A stretch of DNA of 64,000 nt, from NCBI RefSeq assembly GCF_000829825.1, contig NZ_JXSL01000009.1, positions 62,001 to 126,000 of the forward strand, read 5' to 3'. Shown in pieces: positions 16,557 through 24,746 of this stretch. The DNA comes from Paramagnetospirillum magnetotacticum MS-1. Its GTDB lineage: Bacteria; Pseudomonadota; Alphaproteobacteria; Rhodospirillales; Magnetospirillaceae. The position numbers and the translations under genes are program-made. How positions within the stretch are numbered: position 1 is the stretch's first letter; the number at the start of each line of letters is the position of its first letter. The notes beneath the pieces were generated by a model. That model was given only the letters and a program-made list of their open reading frames with translations, did not search any database and was not told where the DNA came from.

Positions 16557-18140
16557 ATGGATGACTTGGGCGAATTCCGTGACAGGGAGAAGCGCGAAGG
16601 CGGCATCGACGCATCCACAGGCGTTCGCGCCGCCCAGTACGTCCGGATGTCGACCGAGCACCAGCGCTACTCCACCGAAAATCAGGCTGACATCATCGCC
16701 CAGTATGCGGCCCGACGAGGCATTGCCATCGTTCGGACCTACGCTGATGAGGGAAAGAGCGGCCTGAGCATCGATGGCCGCGATGCCCTCAAACTTCTGA
16801 TCCATGATGTCGAGGCGGGAAATACCGACTTTACCACCATCCTGGTTTACGACATCAGCCGCTGGGGCCGCTTCCAGGACGCCGACGAAAGCGCCTACTA
16901 CGAACATGTCTGCAAACGAGCGGGAATCACCGTCCAGTTCTGTGCTGAGCAATTTGAAAACGACGGCAGCCTGAGCGCCACCATCATCAAAGGGATGAAG
17001 CGTGCGATGGCGGGCGAATACAGCCGCGAGCTTTCGGTCAAGGTCTTCACTGGCCAGTGCCGCCTGATCGAACTGGGCTACCGGCAAGGAGGTGCCGCCG
17101 GATTCGGATTGCGGCGCATGCTGCTGGACGAACGCGGCTCACCAAAAGGCATTCTAACCCGAGGCGAACACAAGAGCCTGCAGACCGATCGCGTGGTTCT
17201 GGTTCCTGGACCGCCCGACGAGGTCGAGATTGTCCAACGGATCTACAGCATGTTCGTTGATGGGAAGAAAACTGAGGGTGAAATCGCCGCAATCTTAAAC
17301 GCCGAAGGCCTATCGACAGACTACGGACGTCCGTGGACGCGAGGCACCATCCACCAGGTACTGTCCAACGAGAAATACGTCGGCAACAACGTCTTCAACC
17401 GCATGTCGTTCAAACTCAAGAAGAAGCGCGTCCACAACGGAGCCGACATATGGATCCGCCGAGATGGAGCCTTCCCCGCCATCGTGCCGATTGAGATGTT
17501 CCGAACAGCCGGAGACATCATCGTCGCACGCAGCGTTCGCTATTCCGATGGAGAAATGCTTGACCGCCTGGCAGGCCTCTTGGCGGATCGCGGGGAATTA
17601 TCCGGGCTTATCATTGACGAGATGGATGGTATGCCTTCCAGCTCTGCCTACCGGAGCCGTTTCGGCAGCCTGTTACGGGCCTACCAGCTTGTCGGCTATG
17701 CGCCAGGCAGGGATTACCGCTATGTCGAGATCAACCGCTTTCTGCGGCGGATGCATCCTGACATCGTCGAGCGCGCGATCACCGCCATCGAAGATCTTGG
17801 CGGGACTGTTCGACGCGATCTCGAAACAGATCTCCTTGCCATCAATGGAGAGTTTACAGCCTCCATCGTGATCGTCCGCTGCCAAGAGACCCAGGCCGGT
17901 GCGCTGCGGTGGAAGATTCGCTTCGATGCAGGGCTTCGACCCGACATCACCGTGGCGATCCGCATGGCTGCTGGTAACCAGGAGATTCTCGATTACTACC
18001 TCTTGCCCCGCACGGAAATGATGGGGGCCGATCTTCGACTGAAAGAGGATAACGGCATCTTCTTGGACGCCTTCCGCTTCGACACGCTGGATCGGTTCTT
18101 CAAGTTGACTGCCCGATGCAGCATCTGGAGGGCAGCATGA
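16557..18140 (+). CDS. Large serine recombinase
   Basis: A resolvase/invertase-superfamily recombinase of about 527 residues from ATG 16557. The catalytic domain starts at RAAQYVRMSTEHQRYSTENQ, with the nucleophile serine in YVRMSTEHQ, then ILVYDISRWGR and an activation helix (GEYSRELSVKVFTGQ). The recombinase domain follows (FGLRRMLLDERG through GRPWTRGTIHQVLSNEKYVG). Unlike typical phage integrases the expected zinc ribbon and coiled coil are not seen; the last 180 residues are a different, unrecognised domain. Its stop overlaps the next start (ATGA), so it is coupled to two ParB-like genes. Upstream in-frame codons reach 16464 but overlap the divergent gene. Confidence 0.9.
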   Translation: MDDLGEFRDREKREGGIDASTGVRAAQYVRMSTEHQRYSTENQADIIAQYAARRGIAIVRTYADEGKSGLSIDGRDALKLLIHDVEAGNTDFTTILVYDISRWGRFQDADESAYYEHVCKRAGITVQFCAEQFENDGSLSATIIKGMKRAMAGEYSRELSVKVFTGQCRLIELGYRQGGAAGFGLRRMLLDERGSPKGILTRGEHKSLQTDRVVLVPGPPDEVEIVQRIYSMFVDGKKTEGEIAAILNAEGLSTDYGRPWTRGTIHQVLSNEKYVGNNVFNRMSFKLKKKRVHNGADIWIRRDGAFPAIVPIEMFRTAGDIIVARSVRYSDGEMLDRLAGLLADRGELSGLIIDEMDGMPSSSAYRSRFGSLLRAYQLVGYAPGRDYRYVEINRFLRRMHPDIVERAITAIEDLGGTVRRDLETDLLAINGEFTASIVIVRCQETQAGALRWKIRFDAGLRPDITVAIRMAAGNQEILDYYLLPRTEMMGADLRLKEDNGIFLDAFRFDTLDRFFKLTARCSIWRAA

Positions 18141-19015
18141 CCGAACCTTCCCCGCAAATTCACATGGTGCCGATCGACTCCATCACTGTGCTGAATCCAC
18201 GGGCTCGCAACAAGCGCGTCTTCAACGAGTTGGTAACCAGTATCGCGCATCTCGGTTTGAAGAAACCGATCACTGTCAGCCTACGAGGGGATGGATCCGG
18301 TTATGACCTTGTCTGCGGCCAGGGACGGTTGGAGGCCTTCGTCGCGCTCGGCCAAACCAAGATACCGGCAGTGGTCATCCAAGCGGCAGAGGACGATTGC
18401 TTTGTCATGAGCCTGGTCGAAAATCTGGCCCGACGGCAGCATACCCCCCTGGAGCTGATCCGAGAAATCGGCGCACTCAAAGACCGGGGCTACTCGACGA
18501 CCGAGATCGCGGTGAAGACCGACTTCAGCGCCGAATACATTTACGCCATCTGCTATCTGCTGGAACATGCCGAGAAGCGGCTTCTGGCCGCCGTCGAACG
18601 CGGCATCATGCCACACACCATCGCCATGGAAATCGCTCGATCTCAGGACGCCGAGGTCCAGGAAGCTCTGGCTGATGCCTATGAGAACAAGACCCTGCCT
18701 GGCAATCAGGTGCTTGCCATACGGAGAATCATCGAAGAGCGTAGACGGAATGGAAAAAACATACAAAGTGTTGGCAGCATCCGATCCAGGAAGCCGGTCA
18801 CGGCCGATGCACTTGTGCGTGCCTACCGCATCGAAACCGAGCGTCAAAAACTACTGGTCAAGAAGGCAACGCTCGCCCAAAGCCGCCTCCTTTTCGTGGT
18901 CAACGCGCTACGGCGTCTGCTCGACGACGAACACTTCGTGACATTGCTGCGGGCGGAGGCGATGCACACCATGCCAAAGCCCCTGGTTGAGCGTCTCGGC
19001 GGAGCACGGACCTGA
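18137..19015 (+). CDS. ParB-like protein, first of a pair
   Basis: A 292-residue protein with an N-terminal ParB/sulfiredoxin-like fold (MVPIDSITVLNPRARNK, then LVCGQGRLEAFVALGQTKIP in place of the GERRYRA box) and a central ParB-type helix-turn-helix (YSTTEIAVKTDFSAEYIYAI). It lacks a companion ParA here, so plasmid partition is unlikely. ATG 18137 overlaps the recombinase stop, implying coupled translation. It probably assists or directs the recombinase on DNA; the CTPase status of the degenerate box is unknown. Confidence 0.82.
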   Translation: MTEPSPQIHMVPIDSITVLNPRARNKRVFNELVTSIAHLGLKKPITVSLRGDGSGYDLVCGQGRLEAFVALGQTKIPAVVIQAAEDDCFVMSLVENLARRQHTPLELIREIGALKDRGYSTTEIAVKTDFSAEYIYAICYLLEHAEKRLLAAVERGIMPHTIAMEIARSQDAEVQEALADAYENKTLPGNQVLAIRRIIEERRRNGKNIQSVGSIRSRKPVTADALVRAYRIETERQKLLVKKATLAQSRLLFVVNALRRLLDDEHFVTLLRAEAMHTMPKPLVERLGGART

Positions 19016-19017
19016 AG

Positions 19018-19908
19018 ATGACGGATCCGGTCAAGACCGCCTTTGAGCAGGCCCTGATCATGCTTCCGATCGAGGGCATTCTGCTGCTTCGGCAGGTGAG
19101 CGTCGTGCAGCGAAATTCCACAAAGTACCGCCGGATCGCAAGCTCAATCGCGGAGTGCGGTATCATCGAACCGCCGGTAGTGGCGCGACCAAAGGAACCC
19201 GCTGGGCACTACCTGCTCCTCGATGGGCATCTTCGCCTCGCCGCACTGGTTGATAGGGGCGAAACGATGGTCCGCTGCCTCGTCTCCGACGACGATGAAG
19301 CATTTACCTACAACAAACGGGTCGCCCGTCTTGCCACCATTCAGGAACACTACATGATCGTGCGCGCCCTGGAACGCGGCGTACCCGAGGAGAAGCTCGC
19401 CAAAGCACTCAACGTCGATGTCTCACTGATCTGGCGCAGACGCGCCTTGCTTGACGGAATCTGTCCTGAGGTCGTAGATCTACTAAAGGACAAGTCAGTC
19501 AATCCCACCTCCTTCGAGGTGTTGAGAAAGATGAAGCCTCCGCGTCAGATTGAGGCTGCCGAGTTGATGACGGCGGCGGGGAATTTTTCCTCAGCCTATG
19601 CAAAGGCGCTGCTCGCCGCGACACGCCAGCACGACCTCGTCCACCCCGACCGCCCCAAGAAGATCGGTGGTATCACCGCCGAACAAATGGCTCGTATGGA
19701 ACGTGAAATGGAAACGTTGCAACGTGACTTCAAAGCGGTGGAGGCGTCATACGGCGACGATGTCCTTAATCTCGTTATCGCCACCGGATACCTTTCAAAA
19801 CTGGTGGCCAATCCGGAAATTGCACGTTTTCTAGAAAGCCGCCATCCAGATTTCCTGGACAAGTTCCGGGTCATCATCAATGCCGCATCGCTCGACGACT
19901 CGAATTAA
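19018..19908 (+). CDS. ParB/RepB-like protein, second of the pair
   Basis: A 296-residue ParB-like protein starting 2 bp after the previous gene. The ParB-like N-domain is seen as MLPIEGILLLRQVSVVQRNS and YLLLDGHLRLAALVDRG; the HTH region is EKLAKALNVDVSLIWRRRAL. The C-terminal part resembles the RepB plasmid-partition domain (FEVLRKMKPPRQIEAAELM). Together with the first ParB-like protein and the recombinase it forms a three-gene operon that ends just before the far transposon end. Confidence 0.82.
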   Translation: MTDPVKTAFEQALIMLPIEGILLLRQVSVVQRNSTKYRRIASSIAECGIIEPPVVARPKEPAGHYLLLDGHLRLAALVDRGETMVRCLVSDDDEAFTYNKRVARLATIQEHYMIVRALERGVPEEKLAKALNVDVSLIWRRRALLDGICPEVVDLLKDKSVNPTSFEVLRKMKPPRQIEAAELMTAAGNFSSAYAKALLAATRQHDLVHPDRPKKIGGITAEQMARMEREMETLQRDFKAVEASYGDDVLNLVIATGYLSKLVANPEIARFLESRHPDFLDKFRVIINAASLDDSN

Positions 19909-20090
19909 GCGCATTTCAGATCAATGAAGGAGCCCCATCCCATCTTTGGAGCGTAGAGCGAGTGGTTCAGGCCCGCCGGCCCGAGGACCGCATCAGAAAT
20001 CCCAAAAAACCCAAAAATGCCCCCCGTAAAAAACACACTATGCGGCACGACAGCAGCAACATAGGCACCATATATTGCGTGTCGTAGGTT

Positions 20091-20225
20091 TTTCTCAGCT
20101 TATACCCTAATTTTGTAGGCTTTTCCCAGCTTATGGGTAAATTTTCTCGGCTTATGCTGGAATCAGAAAATGCTAAGCCATTGGAATCACGACTTGGCGA
20201 TTCTCAGCTTATGGGCAAACCTATA
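20091..20225 (-). repeat. Distal transposon end with four dispersed TnsB-type repeats
   Basis: Minus-strand matches to the 14-bp repeat occur at 20091-20104, 20122-20135, 20143-20156 and 20200-20213; the last is identical to the parE-side copies and the others differ at one to three bases. Several are preceded by GTAGG as at the terminus. Spacing is irregular (31, 21 and 57 bp), like the left end of Tn7. The outermost bases are CCTATA, differing from the CCTACA expected from the other end. The 180 bp between 19909 and 20090 hold nothing recognisable. Confidence 0.85.
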
Positions 20226-20243
20226 CCGTTTTGTCGGCAGGCG

Positions 20244-20816
20244 TCATCGTTGGCGGAAGGCGGCCCATAGATCCTCGATCTCGGTAAAGAGCCCGACCGC
20301 CGCATCGCAGGCCTGGTGGACGTCGATGGGCCCCAGACCATCGACCAGCCTCCAGAATCGGGGCCATTGCTGCCCCTCCATCTGGAAGGTGAAAAAACGG
20401 CAGGCGTCGAGGGCTTCCGGTGGCAGGCGCCGGATCAGCTGAGGCGCAATCATGGCCCCGCCAAGCGCCGACCCCTCGATGACGTAACGCATGCCCACAT
20501 AGGCCGCCAGCCCATCGGGACGGCGGCCATTCCAGACCGGGGCCACTTTGGCGGCATCATGGCCCAGCACTTCCAGGTCATGGGCAAGGTCCAGGCTGCG
20601 TCTGGCGGGGACGAAATCGTCACCGCCCAGATGGGCGGAAAACACATCCTCCAGTGGGGCATGCAGTGCATAGAGCGCCGACAATGACCGGGCATAGAGC
20701 TCGGCCGTAATGGGGCCGCGCACCAGGCAGGCCATGACCTCATGATGGTCGACACGCCGGTGGGACGCCCGAGTGGCATCCCGCAGTTTCTCACGAAGAA
20801 TCGGTTTGGTGTCCAA
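20244..20816 (-). CDS. Biliverdin-forming heme oxygenase
   Basis: A 190-residue heme oxygenase-like protein. The proximal haem ligand region is visible at RDATRASHRRVDHH (His near residue 19), and the distal-helix segment is GMRYVIEGSALGGAMIAPQL, where the YVxEGSxLGG pattern is diagnostic. It cleaves haem to biliverdin, CO and iron. Enzymes of this compact type usually supply biliverdin to bacteriophytochromes, but no phytochrome gene lies in the window. It starts immediately outside the transposon and was probably the original gene downstream of parE. Confidence 0.88.
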   Translation of the reverse strand: MDTKPILREKLRDATRASHRRVDHHEVMACLVRGPITAELYARSLSALYALHAPLEDVFSAHLGGDDFVPARRSLDLAHDLEVLGHDAAKVAPVWNGRRPDGLAAYVGMRYVIEGSALGGAMIAPQLIRRLPPEALDACRFFTFQMEGQQWPRFWRLVDGLGPIDVHQACDAAVGLFTEIEDLWAAFRQR

Positions 20817-21048
20817 GATCCGACCTCTTCATAGCTTGGCTGTTCACGGGCTGAACTCCGAAATCCCCCCGCGAGAGCCGTCATGGTGAACATGGCCTCA
20901 CCGCCCCCTCAGCGAGGCGTCAGGATGTGATCTGGAAGGTCCCGGCCGAGCTTTCAATCCTAGTCAGCCGGAAAATCGACATCCATTAGGACGATAATGC
21001 AGGAATGGGACGCACAGCCCATCCCCGCTTCATTTCACCTTCCGGCCA

Positions 21049-21250
21049 TCAGACGGCCTGCCGCAGCTTTGAGATGGCCGCCACCGCCACCTTGCCGGTG
21101 TTGAAAACGTGATCAATGAGCCAATCGCGCAGAAAGGCCATGACCTCCGCCCAGATGTTCGGGCTTGCGCATGTCCAGGACAATATGCTCGTACACCAGA
21201 CCCTTGACCTTCAGTTGACTGAAGGCGAGTTGGCTTTCTCCAACGACAGC
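21049..21250 (-). pseudogene. Possible hemerythrin-like gene remnant, frameshifted
   Basis: On the minus strand one frame reads GLVYEHIVLDMRKPEHLGG and, after a shift of frame, another reads VMAFLRDWLIDHVFNTGKV and ends in a stop at 21049. The FLRDWLIDH pattern resembles the last helix of bacteriohemerythrins. No intact gene can be assembled, so this is called a remnant at low confidence. The remaining 20817-21456 stretch shows nothing else. Confidence 0.25.
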
Positions 21251-21510
21251 GAAAAAGCCAAGAATAACAGCCAATTCCAATGAGTTGACAGCCGATAACA
21301 TCCGAATTCGAGGCATAGCCCGTCTCCCGCGCGTCCGCACTTGCAGCCCTGAATTGGTCGCAATCGAAATCAACTGTGGATTGAAGTGTGCCAATCGGAT
21401 ATGCTTTTGTCCAGGACATATTACGCTGAATCCCCTATGCAAATCCGCATCGGGTCGTGAAAGCGGAAAAAGACGCGCTCCATTGCGTCCAGGAGAATGC
21501 GGAGGTTGAT

Positions 21511-22443
21511 GTGGTTCTGACCGCCCTACCGGTTCTAGCGGCCTCGCCCGCGACACCGGTTGACGCCATTGAACGTGAAACTGGTCTCTCCAAGGAGGTC
21601 ATCCGGAAGTGGGAAACCCGCTACGGCTTCCCGCGTCCGCTTCGCGACGAAAACGGCGACCGCCTGTATCCGAACGATCAGGTGTTCCAGCTTCGCCTCA
21701 TTCGCAGCCTGATCAGTTCGGGGATGCGCCCCCATCAGGTCGTCGGGCGCCCTCAGGCCGAATTGGCGTCGATGGTTCAGGAGGCGCAACCAGCGGATAT
21801 CTGCATCGACAGCCCGGACGTCCTGACGGTCTTTGACGCGCTGCAAACCCATGATCAGTACAGGCTTCGACAGATCCTGCGCCGCATGCTCAACCGCCAA
21901 GGCCTGGCCGATTTCGTGAACACCACCATGGCCAATCTCAATAAGAGAGTGGGGGACTTATGGCTTCAGGGATCTATCCAGGTTTTTGAAGAGCATCTAT
22001 ACACCGGCGTTGCCACCAGTGTGCTGACCGAGGCCATTATCGATCTGGACACCCAGACCAGCAGCCAGACGGCGCTCCTGACCACCGCGCCGGGTGAAAT
22101 CCATTCTCTCGGCCTGATGATGGCGAACGCCGTGCTGGCGCTCGAGGGCGTTCATTGCCTGTGGCTCGGTCCGCAAATTCCAGTCGATGAGATCGCCATG
22201 GCCGCCACGCGTTGCTCGGCCGATATCGTTGCCTTGTCGTTCAGCGCCGCCTTTCCCGGTCGCGACGCCAACGCCTTTCTGCGTCGACTGGCCGCCGCCA
22301 TGGATGGTTCTTGCGAAATCTGGGCCGGTGGGACCGGGGTCAGTCGCCTACCCCCCATGGCAGGCGTTCGGCTGTTCGGCGACCTGCGCTCGGTGCCCGC
22401 CGCACTCACTGGCCTAAGGTCAGGGCTCGCCGCGGGGCCTTGA
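21511..22443 (+). CDS. MerR-family regulator with CarH-like B12 domain
   Basis: A transcription factor of about 310 residues: an N-terminal MerR helix-turn-helix (KEVIRKWETRYGFPRP, then RLYPNDQVFQLRLI), a helical bundle carrying W-x9-EH (GDLWLQGSIQVFEEHLY), and a Rossmann-type cobalamin-binding domain with E-x-H-x-x-G (GEIHSLG) whose histidine would ligate cobalt. W-x9-EH is the adenosylcobalamin-cradling motif of the CarH/LitR photoreceptors, so a light- or B12-responsive repressor is likely. GTG 21511 has GGAGG 5 bases upstream; GTG 21457 is an alternative. Targets are unknown; neighbouring signalling genes are candidates. Confidence 0.85.
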   Translation: MVLTALPVLAASPATPVDAIERETGLSKEVIRKWETRYGFPRPLRDENGDRLYPNDQVFQLRLIRSLISSGMRPHQVVGRPQAELASMVQEAQPADICIDSPDVLTVFDALQTHDQYRLRQILRRMLNRQGLADFVNTTMANLNKRVGDLWLQGSIQVFEEHLYTGVATSVLTEAIIDLDTQTSSQTALLTTAPGEIHSLGLMMANAVLALEGVHCLWLGPQIPVDEIAMAATRCSADIVALSFSAAFPGRDANAFLRRLAAAMDGSCEIWAGGTGVSRLPPMAGVRLFGDLRSVPAALTGLRSGLAAGP

Positions 22444-22506
22444 CCAATCCCATCCTGATCTTGCGGTCAGAGCGATATGCCCCTTTTCGTCCAGCGCGAA
22501 AAGCCC

Positions 22507-22941
22507 CTACGGCATGACCTGATCGCGGATGTAACGGGTGTATTGCAGATCATCGTGCAGGACGTGGCGAACCAGCCATTCGGAGATGAAGTAGCCGATC
22601 TCCCGCCGCATGATCTGGCGATCCACCGTCCGCATGCGGGCGAGCAGTTGGTCGACTCCGGCGAAAATCGAGGCATGCGCCTGCTGGTGGACCCGCAAAC
22701 CGGGATATTGGATGAGCCGCATGAACTCCTCCTCGTCCCGAAAATGGGAATGGGTGTAATCCAGAAGATCGGCCAGCACCGCCTCACCACCGGCTTCGTC
22801 CTTGTCGTTGGCCGAAGCATCCAAGGTGAGGCGCCCAGCCAGGGCGAACAGGCGACGATGCTGCTCGTCGATCACGTGACATCCGACCGGGGCTAGCTGT
22901 TCCGCCCTCCCCAGGATCATTTCTTCGACGACCCTGATCAT
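22507..22941 (-). CDS. Bacteriohemerythrin
   Basis: A 144-residue four-helix protein with the di-iron ligand set: HVIDEQHRRLF, YTHSHFRDEEEFM, HQQAHASI and HDDL near the end correspond to H...HxxxE...HxxxH...HxxxxD. It binds oxygen reversibly and acts in O2 sensing or delivery in microaerophiles. It stands alone on the minus strand, convergent with the MerR-B12 gene. Confidence 0.9.
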   Translation of the reverse strand: MIRVVEEMILGRAEQLAPVGCHVIDEQHRRLFALAGRLTLDASANDKDEAGGEAVLADLLDYTHSHFRDEEEFMRLIQYPGLRVHQQAHASIFAGVDQLLARMRTVDRQIMRREIGYFISEWLVRHVLHDDLQYTRYIRDQVMP

Positions 22942-23167
22942 GTCACCCCCCCGGTACGTTTCCCCCTGACCCTAACGCCTGGATGTTTCGACAATTTTTC
23001 ACAGGTATTTCGACGCTGCTTCCATGAAAGCTCAGCAGGAAGACTGGAGCCAGCCCTTCGAAACACCACCGAAACACCAGCGTCGAACGTCTGCAACACA
23101 TGGGTCCTAACGTGTTGACTGGCGGTGCACACAAGAACGGGCCGCGATCCATTTGGGGAGAACGATC

Positions 23168-23368
23168 ATGACGGCCAAGACGATGGTGCGGGCGGAAAGC
23201 AGACAGAGCCGCAATGACTGGGTTATCGGCGAGCCCTCCATTGATGACGTGCTGGCCGATGAGATCGTCCACATGGTCATGCGCAGAGACGGCCTGGACC
23301 GCCTGGAGAACGCCACCTTCATCCAGTCCGTGGCCGCGCGGATCAACCGGCGGCCCGCGCGTGAATAG
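23168..23368 (+). CDS. Small hypothetical protein upstream of a REC-Hpt gene
   Basis: A 66-residue protein (MTAKTMVRAESRQSRNDW) with a helical second half (IDDVLADEIVHMVMRRDGL). A GGGGAGAA ribosome binding site precedes ATG 23168. Its stop codon overlaps the GTG of the next gene (GTGAATAG), so it is probably translated together with the REC-Hpt protein. No family recognised. Confidence 0.6.
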   Translation: MTAKTMVRAESRQSRNDWVIGEPSIDDVLADEIVHMVMRRDGLDRLENATFIQSVAARINRRPARE

Positions 23369-24746
23369 CGATTCCCCCGCCCTAAGCACCAAGACCTGTT
23401 CGCCGCTCTGGTCGGACCAGATTCCGCTGCAATCGCGGGATATGGTCGCCAACCTGCTCGACGAACTTCCCCTCCGGACCGCCCTGGTGGACTTGGACGG
23501 GCGCATCCTTATGGTCAGCCGCCAGTGGCGGGCCCAGTATCCCGACCGGGTGCTTCTGAGCTGGCGGCATCTTTGCCAGGCCAGCGAAAGTCTCGACGCC
23601 GTGACCATCAGCGAGGGACTGCGGCAGGTGCTGGCCGGACAGTCTCCGACGTTCCGGCACCTTTATCGGGACGAATTCGGCGTTTGGAACCACTGGCGCA
23701 CAGCCCGTCTTGCCGAACATGGCGCCTTGGTCTGGGTGGAGACGGCCGGGTTCGAAACCGTGCAGCAACAGGCTGGCGATGCCGAGATAAAGCTGTTCCA
23801 TCTGCTTTTCGCGGCGGCCCGTCAGCCGATCAGATCGTTGCAGCGCAGTCTTGGCGATCTCGCTTTACACGATATTTCCGCTGACGGTCTCGTCGCCTTG
23901 AAAAGGGCGTCGGACGCCGCTGCGGCCATCCGGCTGCTGATCGACGATGGCGCTCCCTTGGACCCGAATGCGCATGTGGCCCTGCCGCCGTCTCCCCCTC
24001 GGACGTCACCCGCCATAGGCACCCTGGACGTGCTGGTCATCGACGACGATGAATCTAATCAATTCCTTGCCGCCTCGCAGATCCAGTGCCTGGGCCATTC
24101 GAGCCGATGCGCCCGGGGCGTCGAGGAAGGGCTGGAACTGGCCCTGGCCCGCCAGCCGGACATTGTGCTGATGGACATCAACATGCCAAAGATCGACGGG
24201 ATCGCTGGCCTGAGGCTGTTTCGCCACATCTGGCCCGATCTTCCCATATTCGCATACACGGCCAATTGCGCTCTCGAAGACAGTTCGGTCTACGCCGGGC
24301 ACGGCTTCGACGGTGTGATGACCAAACCGGTACTCATGGATCAGATGCGGGCGGTCCTGAACCGGCCGCAGCAGAGCGGCATGAGCAAAGCGGAAGACCG
24401 GTTCGACGCCGGTTTGCTGAGCAACATCGTCGGGGACCTGGGCGCGGTTCGCGCCCACAAGTTTCTCGAACACTCCCTGGATGGCCTTCGGCAATGCGCC
24501 ATCGCTCTGGCCCAGAACGCCAATAGCCCTCGAATGCATGCCCACCGCCTCAAGAGCCTCGCGGCGACCTGCGGACTGACCACGCTGCGCAGGCTCGCCG
24601 AGGACATCGAGTCCGGCGCCCGCGACCCCGCCAGCCGAGAGTGCAGCGCCCTCCTGAATCATTTGATCGAGGACGGCATCGACCATCTGGCCAGTTGGGC
24701 CAGACAATCCGAGGCGCGGGCCGAGCCGTCGACGTTCAGAGGTTAA
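23361..24746 (+). CDS. Receiver-Hpt signalling protein with PAS-like N-terminus
   Basis: About 461 residues from GTG 23361, the start indicated by overlap with the preceding small gene. The N-terminal 110 residues look PAS-like (RTALVDLDGRILMVSRQWRA). A receiver domain follows: VLVIDDDESNQFL, phosphoacceptor Asp in DIVLMDINMPKIDG, and conserved Lys in GVMTKPV. The C-terminus is an Hpt module with AHRLKSLAATCGL. The segment between PAS and receiver (KLFHLLFAAARQPIRSLQRS) has dimerisation-helix character but no phosphorylatable His or ATPase domain, so this is a relay protein needing an external kinase. Confidence 0.8.
   Translation: MNSDSPALSTKTCSPLWSDQIPLQSRDMVANLLDELPLRTALVDLDGRILMVSRQWRAQYPDRVLLSWRHLCQASESLDAVTISEGLRQVLAGQSPTFRHLYRDEFGVWNHWRTARLAEHGALVWVETAGFETVQQQAGDAEIKLFHLLFAAARQPIRSLQRSLGDLALHDISADGLVALKRASDAAAAIRLLIDDGAPLDPNAHVALPPSPPRTSPAIGTLDVLVIDDDESNQFLAASQIQCLGHSSRCARGVEEGLELALARQPDIVLMDINMPKIDGIAGLRLFRHIWPDLPIFAYTANCALEDSSVYAGHGFDGVMTKPVLMDQMRAVLNRPQQSGMSKAEDRFDAGLLSNIVGDLGAVRAHKFLEHSLDGLRQCAIALAQNANSPRMHAHRLKSLAATCGLTTLRRLAEDIESGARDPASRECSALLNHLIEDGIDHLASWARQSEARAEPSTFRG

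Larger units (their letters stand above)
1607..20225. mobile_element. Tn7-like transposon inserted downstream of parE
   Basis: An 18.6-kb unit bounded by inverted terminal sequences. The left end reads TGTAGGTTTACCCATAAGC and the right end, on the minus strand, TATAGGTTTGCCCATAAGC, each running into repeat copies of CATAAGCTGAGAAT. Inside are tnsA, tnsB, tnsC and a tniQ/tnsD-like gene in canonical order, plus cargo. Insertion just after a conserved housekeeping gene, with the densely repeated end facing it, mirrors Tn7 at glmS. A clean 5-bp target duplication is not visible; only CCG (1604-1606 and 20226-20228) flanks both termini, and the right terminus starts TA rather than TG. I see no CRISPR genes and no tnsE. 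Boundaries are accurate to a few bases at best. Confidence 0.88.

Noticed and set aside
18137-19908. Plasmid partition locus
   Set aside because: There is no ParA, no replication gene and no parS-like cluster; the two ParB-like genes are coupled to a recombinase instead.
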